This document shows, one piece after another, positions 34,077 to 41,981 of a DNA stretch of 43,516 nt. Below the pieces are notes generated by a model. It did not search any database and was not told the DNA's origin. It saw nothing but the letters and a program-made list of their open reading frames with translations. The stretch is from NCBI GenBank assembly GCA_910579325.1, contig CAJTTU010000020.1, positions 1 through 43,516 on the forward strand. The letters are read 5' to 3'. The stretch's first letter is position 1, and each line of letters begins with the position of its first letter. Origin of the DNA: an uncultured Lachnospiraceae bacterium (GTDB taxonomy: Bacteria > Bacillota > Clostridia > Lachnospirales > Lachnospiraceae). The translations under genes and the position numbers were made by a program.

Positions 34077-35264
34077 ATGACTATGAATAACCGAGTAATA
34101 GTTGAAGGACGTTTTCTTGTGAATATGGCCGGAGCCTTTATCCGGCAGGATGATCAGCGACCGATCCGCGGCCAGTTAGACTGGGAGCGGATTTATCGCG
34201 TGGCGGATTACCATAAAATTACCAATCTGGTTTACCTGTCCACGCTGGGTACCGGAAAAAAAATCTCGCCGAAATGGCAGGATGCTTTTGCGGAACGATA
34301 CTGGCAGGGTCTGCAGTATGGAGAGGTGTGCAAAGAAGCCGAGCAGGAGATTCTGACCCTTTTGGATATGCGGGAGATTTCCTGCGCGATTCTGGAATCT
34401 TGCGAGTTCCGCAATCTTTATCAGGTCTCCGAAGCCGCTTCCAATGTGCCCCTGCGTCTTCTGATGGACGAGGAGAGCTATACGCTGGCCAAGGGCTATC
34501 TGGTTGACCTGGGCTACGAGACGGACCGGTTTTATACCGGTTTTGGCGAGCGGATGAAGCGCACGGCCGGTATCCGTGTGGAAATCTACCGGAAGCCTCC
34601 GTTTCTGACTCCTGCCTATGAGAAACAGATGCAGTTCCTTATGCGTCGGGCTTTCGTCAAGGAGTCTTATCACACTGTCCGAACATTGAATCTGGAAGAT
34701 CGCTTTATTTATTATATGGCAGGCTGCGCATACCATTACGCGCAGGATGAACTGGTGATACGGGAACTGATGGATCTGTATCTGTACCATAAAACCTGGC
34801 AGGAGCAGATTAATCAGGATCATGTACGAAAAGTACTGTCTGATTTCCGTGTGGACCAGCTGGCCGATAAGCTGCTGCATCTGGCCTATATGTGGTTCGG
34901 TTCCATGGAAGAATTGAATCTGGAAGAAGGCCAGCGCTATGAGCCGATGGAGTATGATGTGCTGGAAGAGCGAATCTTAAGCAGAGGATTGTTCGGCGGA
35001 GAAGATCATGAGACGGATCAGCAGGCGGTGTTCCTGCGGGAAATGATCGAGAAGACCGAGGACAAGGAACGGCGTCAGGACCGGGCTGAGAGACGCCGGC
35101 AGCGGAATGCGGAGCGCAGACAGGAGATGAGCCGGAAGCTTCGGTGGGCTTTCCCGGAATATCGTTACATGTGCGCGATCTACCCGATTCTGGAAAAGAT
35201 ACCATTGTTTTTGCCTTTTTGCTGGATGACGCGTTTACTCCGGTTTTTATTTATTCGAAAGTGA
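34077..35264 (+). CDS. Nucleotidyltransferase-fold protein with degenerate active site
   Basis: 395 residues. The overall pattern fits the uncharacterised nucleotidyltransferase family (PF14907 type): helices around LDWERIYRVADYHKITNLVYLS, a central strand region, a late VEIxx strand, and a C-terminal hydrophobic segment (YPILEKIPLFLPFCWMTRLLRFLF). The usual LKG is LES here (about 106-108). The acidic metal-binding DxDxL is replaced by PLRLL (125-129), and the usual VEIH is VEIY (168-171). It is therefore probably not a working transferase. A very basic helix lies at about 322-353. It is the last gene of the fliD unit, so it may act on filament or flagellin biology; the role is unknown. Confidence 0.65.
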   Translation: MTMNNRVIVEGRFLVNMAGAFIRQDDQRPIRGQLDWERIYRVADYHKITNLVYLSTLGTGKKISPKWQDAFAERYWQGLQYGEVCKEAEQEILTLLDMREISCAILESCEFRNLYQVSEAASNVPLRLLMDEESYTLAKGYLVDLGYETDRFYTGFGERMKRTAGIRVEIYRKPPFLTPAYEKQMQFLMRRAFVKESYHTVRTLNLEDRFIYYMAGCAYHYAQDELVIRELMDLYLYHKTWQEQINQDHVRKVLSDFRVDQLADKLLHLAYMWFGSMEELNLEEGQRYEPMEYDVLEERILSRGLFGGEDHETDQQAVFLREMIEKTEDKERRQDRAERRRQRNAERRQEMSRKLRWAFPEYRYMCAIYPILEKIPLFLPFCWMTRLLRFLFIRK

Positions 35265-35323
35265 TTGTTTACTGATAAAAAATCAAGTGAAAGCTTATTG
35301 ATAAAAATTCATATAAAAAACTA

Positions 35324-35372
35324 ACAGCTGCGGAAAACAGAGAGATTGTCAGTCTTCGTTTTCCGCAGCTGT
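35324..35372 (-). terminator. Rho-independent terminator of the flgM-csrA operon
   Basis: A perfect 15-bp stem joins 35324-35338 with 35358-35372 around a 19-base loop. On the minus strand it is followed by TAGTTTTTTAT, a good U-run. The upstream arm lies inside the last codons of csrA, so the stop codon is in the loop. It also separates the two converging units. Confidence 0.88.
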
Positions 35373-35642
35373 CGTTGACTGCGGTATGCCGGCTCCGTCT
35401 TCCTTTTGTTTTGGACGGTGACTTAAAAGCGCGGCATGTATGGCATGGAGATATTCGCTCTGGGGAGTCATGGCGTCCTTATTGACAACCTCCGCTTTGG
35501 AGAGCTCTTCCCGTAATATCGAAATCTGCTTGGGCGCGTCGATGGCGATTCTTACGCCCTCCGACCCGCACTCCAGAACAGTAATCCGGATATTATCCCC
35601 GATTAATATACTTTCATCTTTTTTTCGCCTCAATATCAGCAT
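35349..35642 (-). CDS. csrA: Carbon storage regulator CsrA
   Basis: RNA-binding dimer that blocks translation of flagellin until FliW is freed. It has 97 residues. The core MLILRRKKDESILIGDNI and the segment QISILREEL with Arg 44, needed for RNA contact, are conserved. The C-terminus runs about 20 residues past the usual 75 (HRPKQKEDGAGIPQSTTAAENED), and its last codons form one arm of the terminator. The ATG touches the fliW stop and its ribosome site (AGGAGTG) lies in fliW. Confidence 0.96.
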   Translation of the reverse strand: MLILRRKKDESILIGDNIRITVLECGSEGVRIAIDAPKQISILREELSKAEVVNKDAMTPQSEYLHAIHAALLSHRPKQKEDGAGIPQSTTAAENED

Positions 35643-36107
35643 CTATTCACTCCTGCTTTCACTGTTTTCAGAATCCTGGAGAAAATCGCCTATTCTGTGG
35701 CGGAATTGATATTGAGAACCCTCCAGAATAACCTGCATCCCCTTAAGCGTCTCCGGGTTAATGGTTAAAGGACACTTTAAGTTTACCATACTGTCACACA
35801 GATCCTTTTTGACAACACAGACGACATAATAAGATAACTCGCCGCTGTCCTCAACTCCCAGAGAAAACAATTCTTCCGGAGTCAGGACAGGGGAGTAATC
35901 CGGGCACAAAAGGACAGGATTCATTACCGCAAAAGATATTTCAGGTTTCTGGACGGACTGCAGGACCAGCAGAGAGCTGTCGTCTTCATCGAGACAGATC
36001 AGCAAATATTCTGTCAGGTCCGGAAATCCGAACAGTCCGTCCGGAAACAGGATCAGGTCGTCTTTTTCATACTGAATATCACCATAATCTGTGGCAATTA
36101 AATTCAT
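35643..36107 (-). CDS. fliW: Flagellar assembly factor FliW
   Basis: Antagonist of CsrA and binding partner of flagellin: free flagellin draws FliW away, letting CsrA repress flagellin mRNA. It has 154 residues, with typical segments FPDGLFGFPDLTEYLLI near the start and SMVNLKCPLTINPETLKGMQVIL in the C-terminal half. It is immediately upstream of csrA on the same strand with no gap, as in Bacillus subtilis. AGGAGAAG precedes the ATG. Confidence 0.95.
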   Translation of the reverse strand: MNLIATDYGDIQYEKDDLILFPDGLFGFPDLTEYLLICLDEDDSSLLVLQSVQKPEISFAVMNPVLLCPDYSPVLTPEELFSLGVEDSGELSYYVVCVVKKDLCDSMVNLKCPLTINPETLKGMQVILEGSQYQFRHRIGDFLQDSENSESRSE

Positions 36108-36121
36108 AGTCCGTACTTCTC

Positions 36122-36706
36122 CTATAATACCATATCTACATTTTCACCGACAGGCGACCAGCTGGGCGGAACATAATTAAATCCTCCCATATACTCAAAC
36201 GACACGCCGGGTCTTTGCAGGACAATCGTCATATCGACGGCTGGTACATAAGACAGCTCTCCGCTGGCCACGCGCAGATCGAACGAAGCCTTCTGCATGT
36301 CGTAAGTTGCCTGTGCCTGTTCTATATAAGCGCTTCCTTCGCTGAAAGAACCGGAATCGGCAGAATAAGAATAGTCAGCAGCCGTAGGGGCAGACAGCGT
36401 CAGATTCTCAGTTTCCGGTACGGAAACTTTTGGCTGAACCTCGACAGGAGCGGTTGCGGCAGGGTCGGCCATAGGAGCATCCTTGGAAAGCTGCTGCGGC
36501 TGGCTTTTCGTGAAAGCGCGTCTGATCTGGCTGGTATCATGGGCGTTGAAATTACCCTTGCCAGAGTAGCGCAGCTGAAAGCGAGCCTGCATCGCCATAA
36601 CCCGACGACGTTCGGCATCAATATTACCGCTGGACACCAGTCTTGCGTTCTGCCTGAAATGAACTGCTTCATATGGAGTAATGGTGGCTTTGATCAATTG
36701 ACTCAT
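36122..36706 (-). CDS. Hypothetical protein in the YviE position
   Basis: 194 residues, between flgL and fliW, where Bacillus has yviE, also about 190 residues and of unknown function. The N-terminal part has a basic helix (IDAERRRVMAMQARFQLRYSG). The middle is Ala/Pro/Ser-rich with a possible disordered linker (QPKVSVPETENLTLSAPTAA). The C-terminal part (VDMTIVLQRPGVSFEYMGGFNYVPPSWSP) looks like a small beta element and is the most YviE-like portion. Sequence similarity to YviE is not clear, so the link is by position, size and this tail. AGGAGGGGAG precedes the ATG. Confidence 0.7.
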   Translation of the reverse strand: MSQLIKATITPYEAVHFRQNARLVSSGNIDAERRRVMAMQARFQLRYSGKGNFNAHDTSQIRRAFTKSQPQQLSKDAPMADPAATAPVEVQPKVSVPETENLTLSAPTAADYSYSADSGSFSEGSAYIEQAQATYDMQKASFDLRVASGELSYVPAVDMTIVLQRPGVSFEYMGGFNYVPPSWSPVGENVDMVL

Positions 36707-36770
36707 AATCTCCCCTCCTTTCTTAAAAATATAACTTAATTATATATAAATAATTATATATCGAAACCAG

Positions 36771-37952
36771 TTAACTGATGAAGTTAAATAAAGAGGCCTC
36801 CATCAGTTTGGAGCTGAGCTGTAAGGATGCGTTGTAGGACTGCTGGAAGGAGAACATTTCCATAATAGATTCATAGGGATCTGCTCCCAGCTTATCTTTG
36901 TACTGCTCAATCAGACCGTATTTAATGTCTTTCAGTCTGTCCTCGGTGGTGTCGATCAGTGAATATTTGGTTCCCAGATCGCTGTATACATTGCTGATCT
37001 TGTCTTCGGTAAGGGTCATCTCATCCATGACCCCTCCCAGATAACCGGTGAATTTTTCAAGATCACCATCTTTAAGGTATGTTTCCGTAGCGGCGAGCGC
37101 CTGGCCCATCAGACCTACGGCGCTGTTATTTAAAGCGTCCAGAAGGTTGGTTTCCAGAACGGCCGGATCGTTGGGATCGGAAAGAGCCGCCGCTTTATCG
37201 GCGCTGAGTCCGGTCAGTACGCTGAAACCGCTGGTGAAGGTGTCTAATAAAGTGGTTTTATCGTCAATAGTGCCGTATCCCAGGTCTACATAGCCGCGCT
37301 CGGTCATAGATTTCTGGATTTTTTCCAGAGCCTGCTGTTGAGTAAGAGGATTCCCATCACCATCAGTAGCGTTGCCGACGCTAAAACCATAACCTTCCGT
37401 TCCGTCTGCCTTTGTAATCTTTCCCATTACCAGTTCAATTTTAGTGGCCTGGTCCTCTCCCGGGAACTGATGGCTAAAGGTCAGTGTCTTTCCATCTCCG
37501 CTCATCGTAAATGGAGCCGTGGAAAGGTCGTTGCCGCCATAGATATAAAAGTTCTCATACTGGGCGTTCAGGGCGTTCACCATACTCTGCTGTTTCTGGA
37601 GCAGGCTGGACTGGATCGTGCCTACGGTGGTCATATCCACGTTATTGGTTCCGTTCAGAATGTATTCGATATCGCTGTTTTTCGCTTTGCTCAGCAGCGA
37701 CTGAATCTCTCTTGCGCCCAGCTCCTGCTGATAGATCCGGTTCTGAACGTCTGACATCAGCTGGAGTTTGGATTCCACATCCTGATACTGGTGATCCATC
37801 TTCTTGCCCTGATAGTAGGCCAGAGGATTATCGGCAGCCGCCTCATAGGCAGCGCCGCTGGAAATCTTGTTCATCGCTTTGTTTAATTTACTGTGTACGT
37901 CATTGACTGCCGTGCTGTACTTGCGGTACATCGGCGCATTTGTAACACGCAT
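36771..37952 (-). CDS. flgL: Flagellar hook-filament junction protein FlgL
   Basis: Second junction protein (HAP3) between hook and filament. It has 393 residues. The N-terminus (MRVTNAPMYRKYSTAVNDVHSKLNKAMNKISSG, then PLAYYQGKKMDHQYQ) is flagellin-like, as is the C-terminus (ESIMEMFSFQQSYNASLQLSSKLMEASLFNFI). The ATG follows CAGGAGG. The 64-base gap to the next gene downstream is AT-rich with no strong signal. Confidence 0.94.
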   Translation of the reverse strand: MRVTNAPMYRKYSTAVNDVHSKLNKAMNKISSGAAYEAAADNPLAYYQGKKMDHQYQDVESKLQLMSDVQNRIYQQELGAREIQSLLSKAKNSDIEYILNGTNNVDMTTVGTIQSSLLQKQQSMVNALNAQYENFYIYGGNDLSTAPFTMSGDGKTLTFSHQFPGEDQATKIELVMGKITKADGTEGYGFSVGNATDGDGNPLTQQQALEKIQKSMTERGYVDLGYGTIDDKTTLLDTFTSGFSVLTGLSADKAAALSDPNDPAVLETNLLDALNNSAVGLMGQALAATETYLKDGDLEKFTGYLGGVMDEMTLTEDKISNVYSDLGTKYSLIDTTEDRLKDIKYGLIEQYKDKLGADPYESIMEMFSFQQSYNASLQLSSKLMEASLFNFIS

Positions 37953-37977
37953 ATGATATCCTCCTGTCAGATTATGA

Positions 37978-39633
37978 TTATCTGCCTACAAGGCCGGTGT
38001 TGTTGATCAAAGTGTTCAGCGCCTCGTCCAGAGCCGTCATCAGACGGGAGGCCGCGTTGTAGGCGTTCAGGTACGCCATCATATTGGAAGCTTCCTCATC
38101 CAGGCTGACAGCCGAAATCTCGTCCCTGCTGCTCTGTATTCCGTTAAGAACCGTGACATTGGTCTTAAGGGATATCTGGTTCGAAAAAGAATCCGTGGCC
38201 AGAATCGTGGAAACATGGTTCATAAAGGATGAGAAAGAGTTTTTATCTAAATCGTCATAAGTACTCTCAAAAGCTTTCAGCATCTCCAGGACCGTGTCGT
38301 TGGTGCTGATCGGACCGCCCTGTCCATCGTCGATACCGGTTCCCAGATGTACTTTTCCGGCAAGCCAGTTATCGGAGATGGCGATATCTTTGGCCGTGGT
38401 GCCTTTGAGCAGATCGCCAGGTCCAGGGGTACCGGGAGTGACAGGCGGATTAGTCGCGTATTCTACCGCTTTATTATTGATTTCATTAATTTTATTGGCA
38501 AAGGTTTCAGCAAGTTTATCCAGCTCATTCATATAATACTGGTATCCGCGCATCGTATCGTTACCCTGGCCGGTTGCCGTTTTTCCAAGCATATCCAGAC
38601 TGGACTGGATGGAACCGGTAGCGAAGCGGTCGGCGGTAGTGGTATTCGCGCCTGCGGCAATTACAATATCATCCTTACCTGTCGCGCTTTCAGCCTTGTT
38701 AAATGTAATGGAAGTCGTCGTGTAATCCGGCGTAATATTTCCATTTGCGTCTGTTTTGGTTCCTGTCGTCGTTATGTCCAGACTGCCGTAATTCTGTCCC
38801 CGACCGCCCTCTGAGCCGTTTACCAGCGTCAGATGTTCCAGTTTGCCTGTCGCTCCGTCGGTATAGACCATATCTACCTGTAAGTCATATGGCCAGCCTT
38901 CTCTGTCAGAATCTTTATAATATGTCACTTCAATCGGAATATAGCTGGCCAATTCATCCAGCAGCATATCCCGTTCATCCATCAGTTCCAGACTGGGCTG
39001 ATCTACAACCTGATTTCTCTTAATCTGAATATTCAGATCGCCGATCCGTTTTAAAAGATCATTTACGGTCTGGACAGCGCCGTTTTCACTGGTACCTTCT
39101 CCGTTTAATACCTCGTATTCCTGCTTCTCCGCTTTTTCGATCAGACTCGCGGCTTCATTTAACGCGTTTGTCAGAGCCTGCATGCGGGCCCGCAGCTCGC
39201 TGTCAAAGATCGGGTCGGTTACCTTCGGCGGATCCTGCTCGTTGGTCAGAACGGACTGAACGTCGTCGAAAGCCTGGCGGATACCGGAAATCGTATGTTC
39301 GTCGAGGAAGTTCGCCAGCGTGTCCAGAGAAGTCTGTCTCGTATCAAAATAGCTGGATTTTACAATCTGATCCCGATATTGAACGTCCAGATAAGGGTCC
39401 CGGATCCGGGAAACACCGTCCATCTTTACGCCGAAACCTACGTTAATTTCAGCGCCATTGGCATAATGAGAAACGGGACTTAAATGATTCAGGCTGGTTA
39501 CGTCCAGCTGCTGACGGGTATATCCCGGCGTATTCATATTCGAAAGATTCTGCCCTACGATGTCCAGACGCTTCTGGTTGGCCTGCAGAGAAGAAAGAGC
39601 GGTTGTGATACCGGCAAATGTAGCTCTTACCAT
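37978..39633 (-). CDS. flgK: Flagellar hook-filament junction protein FlgK
   Basis: First junction protein (HAP1). It has 551 residues. The N-terminal signature is ITTALSSLQANQKRLDIVGQNLSNMNTPGYTRQ. The C-terminal helix (SLDEEASNMMAYLNAYNAASRLMTALDEALNTLINNTGLVG) is characteristic of FlgK. Ribosome site GGAGG lies upstream. It sits 25 bases before flgL on the minus strand. Confidence 0.96.
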   Translation of the reverse strand: MVRATFAGITTALSSLQANQKRLDIVGQNLSNMNTPGYTRQQLDVTSLNHLSPVSHYANGAEINVGFGVKMDGVSRIRDPYLDVQYRDQIVKSSYFDTRQTSLDTLANFLDEHTISGIRQAFDDVQSVLTNEQDPPKVTDPIFDSELRARMQALTNALNEAASLIEKAEKQEYEVLNGEGTSENGAVQTVNDLLKRIGDLNIQIKRNQVVDQPSLELMDERDMLLDELASYIPIEVTYYKDSDREGWPYDLQVDMVYTDGATGKLEHLTLVNGSEGGRGQNYGSLDITTTGTKTDANGNITPDYTTTSITFNKAESATGKDDIVIAAGANTTTADRFATGSIQSSLDMLGKTATGQGNDTMRGYQYYMNELDKLAETFANKINEINNKAVEYATNPPVTPGTPGPGDLLKGTTAKDIAISDNWLAGKVHLGTGIDDGQGGPISTNDTVLEMLKAFESTYDDLDKNSFSSFMNHVSTILATDSFSNQISLKTNVTVLNGIQSSRDEISAVSLDEEASNMMAYLNAYNAASRLMTALDEALNTLINNTGLVGR

Positions 39634-39667
39634 AATAACTTATCCTCCAAATTATATATGCCTGAAA

Positions 39668-39744
39668 TATGTTCCATATATGCGCGAAACGGATTTCGTA
39701 CGCATTTAAAACATATTTCGCGTATGCGTGAAACAGATTCTATA
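39668..39744. repeat. Imperfect 44-base direct repeat between flgN and flgK
   Basis: TATGCGCGAAACGGATT (from 39679) recurs as TATGCGTGAAACAGATT (from 39723), with flanking ATATG and TAC(A/G)CAT elements in the same order. The second copy reaches the flgN stop codon. The gap is otherwise non-coding. It also contains ACGCAT/ATGCGT, which could pair in RNA. Confidence 0.6.
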
Positions 39745-40180
39745 CATATCTGTCATGAAAGGAAGCGGGAGCCTTGCCGTCCGGCCTTCTGGTCATCTCG
39801 GCGGTCATAATCTCCAGCTCTCTGAGCCGGACTCTGAGCATCCGATCGGAAGTATCCCGGTTTTTTTTCAGACGATCCGTTCGTTCGCGAAGCTCCGTAA
39901 ATATCGGTGAAAGCGCTTCCTTCTGTTCCGGATCGGCAGTATCCATAATCTGCCGGAAGGTCAGGCCATCCCATCCAAGGGCCGCCGCCTGCTCCATCCG
40001 CTGTTTTTCCAGTCCCCGCAGCGATAAGATCAAAGGCTGTTCTCTGCGCATCAGCGGATCCAGCGCGTCGTGCTGCTTTTCCGCGGCGGCTGTGGCCTTT
40101 TCATCTTCTATATGGGCCAGTTTCTCTACCACGTCAGAAAGCTGACGAAGCGTTCCCAGAAATTCTTCCAAAGCTGTCAT
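39740..40180 (-). CDS. flgN: Flagellar export chaperone FlgN
   Basis: Chaperone for FlgK and FlgL. It has 146 residues from the ATG at 40180, which has AAAGGA 8 bases before it; an ATG at 40204 would add 8 residues but has no clear ribosome site. The protein is helical with heptad patterns (LEEFLGTLRQLSDVVEKLAHIEDEK) and a family-like middle (RREQPLILSLRGLEKQRMEQAAALG). Position after flgM and before flgK agrees with Bacillus yvyG. Confidence 0.87.
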   Translation of the reverse strand: MTALEEFLGTLRQLSDVVEKLAHIEDEKATAAAEKQHDALDPLMRREQPLILSLRGLEKQRMEQAAALGWDGLTFRQIMDTADPEQKEALSPIFTELRERTDRLKKNRDTSDRMLRVRLRELEIMTAEMTRRPDGKAPASFHDRYV

Positions 40181-40229
40181 CTGTCCCGTCCTTTCCATAA
40201 TCATAGTGGCATATCTCGTTCTTTTTTAT

Positions 40230-40508
40230 TTATTGTGCCTGTAAACCGTAGGCCAGCAGGCTTTCCGCAATCCGTCTCGCGTCTGTCTGGTAGGTTCCGT
40301 TCATCACCTGCTGACGCAGCGCCATCACCCGTTCCGACGGCACCGTCTCCTTGATCTGCTCCATGGAGCCGCGAATCGTAAGCTTGTCATAGTCCGCAGG
40401 CTTTCCTTTCGCAAAGGCAGTGTCCGAAATGTCCGTCCGTCCCGCTGCCGGCGCGATGGAACGGCAATCAGGATACTCCGTATTCACAGTATATAATTTA
40501 ACGTTCAT
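40230..40508 (-). CDS. flgM: Anti-sigma-28 factor FlgM
   Basis: Binds FliA and is exported once the hook is finished, releasing late gene expression. It has 92 residues. The N-terminal half is polar and probably disordered; the C-terminal half carries the sigma-binding helices (ETVPSERVMALRQQVMNGTYQTDARRIAESLLAY), a good FlgM match. A strong ribosome site, AAGGAGGGTG, precedes the ATG. It is first in the minus-strand unit, behind a sigma-28-type promoter, so it is under its own target's control. Confidence 0.92.
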   Translation of the reverse strand: MNVKLYTVNTEYPDCRSIAPAAGRTDISDTAFAKGKPADYDKLTIRGSMEQIKETVPSERVMALRQQVMNGTYQTDARRIAESLLAYGLQAQ

Positions 40509-40631
40509 GACACCCTCCTTTTCTGTTTATAATTGGTAGAATCTGAAATCCGCGTCTTGTCTTTTCCTTATTACTAAGGAACAACCGGCGTATGATATGG
40601 TACCCGCGGAAAATCATAATCTTATAATATA

Positions 40632-40658
40632 TTATCGGCGTTTTTCCTGAAAAGATTA
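40632..40658 (-). promoter_or_regulatory. Sigma-28-type promoter of the flgM operon
   Basis: On the minus strand TAAT (40658-40655), 15 bases, then GCCGATAA (40639-40632). This matches the Firmicutes sigma-28 consensus (TAAA, 15 bases, GCCGATAA) with one mismatch. It lies about 125 bases before the flgM ATG in the divergent region shared with flagellin. Confidence 0.65.
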
Positions 40659-40793
40659 CAAATGTTTTAGCGGGTTTTTCATTTTAGGATATTGCGATAT
40701 ACTGAACACAAGGAAACCTCTGTGTGCAGTTTCCGCCGCGCGGGGAAAGGAACGTTAGAACGAATAAAAAACGAAAAAAATAAAAAATTACTA

Positions 40794-40820
40794 TTAATAT
40801 TATATCAAAAATGACGATAT
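40794..40820 (+). promoter_or_regulatory. Sigma-28-like promoter of flagellin
   Basis: TTAA (40794-40797), 15 bases, then GACGATAT (40813-40820), one mismatch from the sigma-28 -10 box. The same arrangement occurs in the second leader (43378-43404), which supports its use. The AT-rich upstream tract (40766-40790) may act as an UP-type element. Confidence 0.6.
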
Positions 40821-40858
40821 AATAAACGTAGAACAGTGATTCTGATCTGCAACAAAGC

Positions 40859-40944
40859 TCAAAACTTATTTGCCAGGGCCCGGCAGATAAGGAAAAAGGA
40901 ACAGGGAGGTTCCTTACAGTATTTCATAACAGGAGGGAAACTTT
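40859..40944 (+). promoter_or_regulatory. Flagellin mRNA leader with two CsrA-type sites
   Basis: Two tandem hairpins are visible: a 10-bp stem (40865-40874 with 40882-40891) and a 7-bp stem (40896-40902 with 40909-40915). ACAGGGAGGT at 40901-40910 matches the CsrA consensus ACARGGA and shows GGGA in the loop of the second hairpin. The ribosome site region AACAGGAGGG (40929-40938) is a second GGA site. This two-site plan is that of the Bacillus hag leader. The first 77 bases recur exactly at 43440-43516. Confidence 0.75.
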
Positions 40945-41859
40945 ATGATTATTCAACATAACATATCAGCGATTAACTCTTACAGAAACTTAGGCATCAA
41001 CAACGACGCGTTAAGCAAAAACCTTGAGAAACTGTCTTCCGGTTACAAGATCAACCGTGCAGGCGATAACGCTGCCGGCCTTGCTATTTCCGAGCAGATG
41101 CGTTCTCAGATCGCAGGTCTGAATCAGGCCGTTACCAATGCGAAGGACGCTATCGGTATGATCCAGACAGCAGAAGGTGCGCTGGCTGAGACTCACTCCA
41201 TGCTGAATCGTATGGTTACCCTGTATACCCAGGCTGCTAACGGAACTTATGCAGAAGCTGCAAACGGCTCCACTACCGCCAGAGAGAATATCCAGGTAGA
41301 GCTTGAGAGACTGAAAGAAGAGATCGACCGTATCGGTAATCAGACTGATTTCAACGGCATCAAGCCTCTGAGTGCGTCCATGGGTACTGCCAATACTGTG
41401 ATGACATTCCAGATCGGACCGTCTTCTCCTGAGACCATTGAGGTTAACTGTGGCGGTATGACATCAAGCATGCTGGGTGCAATGGGACAGAAGGGCGATT
41501 ATACAACGCCTTCCGTAAATACAACGCCTGACAGGACTATTGCAGACATCGTTGAAGACGAATATGTAATGAGTGTTAACACAGCGAACGAGGCAATTGA
41601 TATCGTTAATCAGGCGATTAATATGGTATCTTCTTACCGTGCTCAGCTCGGTGCCGCTCAGAACCGTCTGGAGCATACCATCAACAGCTTACAGGTAAGC
41701 TCTGAGAACATCACCGCTGCCGAGTCCCGTATCCGTGATACCGATATGGCTGACGAGATTACCAAGTACACGAAGAACAACATCCTGTTGCAGGCAGCTC
41801 AGTCCATGCTGAGCCAGGCTAACGCAACTCCTCAGGGCGTTCTGAGTATGCTGCAGTAA
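40945..41859 (+). CDS. hag: Flagellin
   Basis: Filament subunit, 304 residues. The N-terminal D0/D1 block (MIIQHNISAINSYRNLGIN, then SKNLEKLSSGYKINRAGDNAAGLAISEQMR) and the C-terminal block (ENITAAESRIRDTDMADEITKYTKNNILLQAAQSMLSQANATPQGVLSML) are both conserved, with a short variable centre of about 70 residues, so this is a compact flagellin. AGGAGG lies 8 bases before the ATG, within a CsrA-type site. FliS, FliW, FliD and a glycosyltransferase are nearby. Confidence 0.97.
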   Translation: MIIQHNISAINSYRNLGINNDALSKNLEKLSSGYKINRAGDNAAGLAISEQMRSQIAGLNQAVTNAKDAIGMIQTAEGALAETHSMLNRMVTLYTQAANGTYAEAANGSTTARENIQVELERLKEEIDRIGNQTDFNGIKPLSASMGTANTVMTFQIGPSSPETIEVNCGGMTSSMLGAMGQKGDYTTPSVNTTPDRTIADIVEDEYVMSVNTANEAIDIVNQAINMVSSYRAQLGAAQNRLEHTINSLQVSSENITAAESRIRDTDMADEITKYTKNNILLQAAQSMLSQANATPQGVLSMLQ

Positions 41860-41916
41860 TCAGTTTGATGAAGTTTAAATCGCTATTAAATTTGTATATT
41901 CCTATATAGGATAAGT

Positions 41917-41956
41917 AAAGGCCATTTTGAGGGGTAACAGCCACAAAATGGCCTTT
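41917..41956 (+). terminator. Hairpin terminator after flagellin
   Basis: A perfect 13-bp stem (41917-41929 with 41944-41956) with a 14-base loop begins 57 bases after the stop. The 3' arm ends in TTT but no longer T-run follows. Strong stems of this kind commonly end and stabilise abundant flagellin mRNA; some read-through into the next gene is likely. Confidence 0.65.
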
Positions 41957-41981
41957 CCCGGCTGTCAGAGAGGAGAATGGA

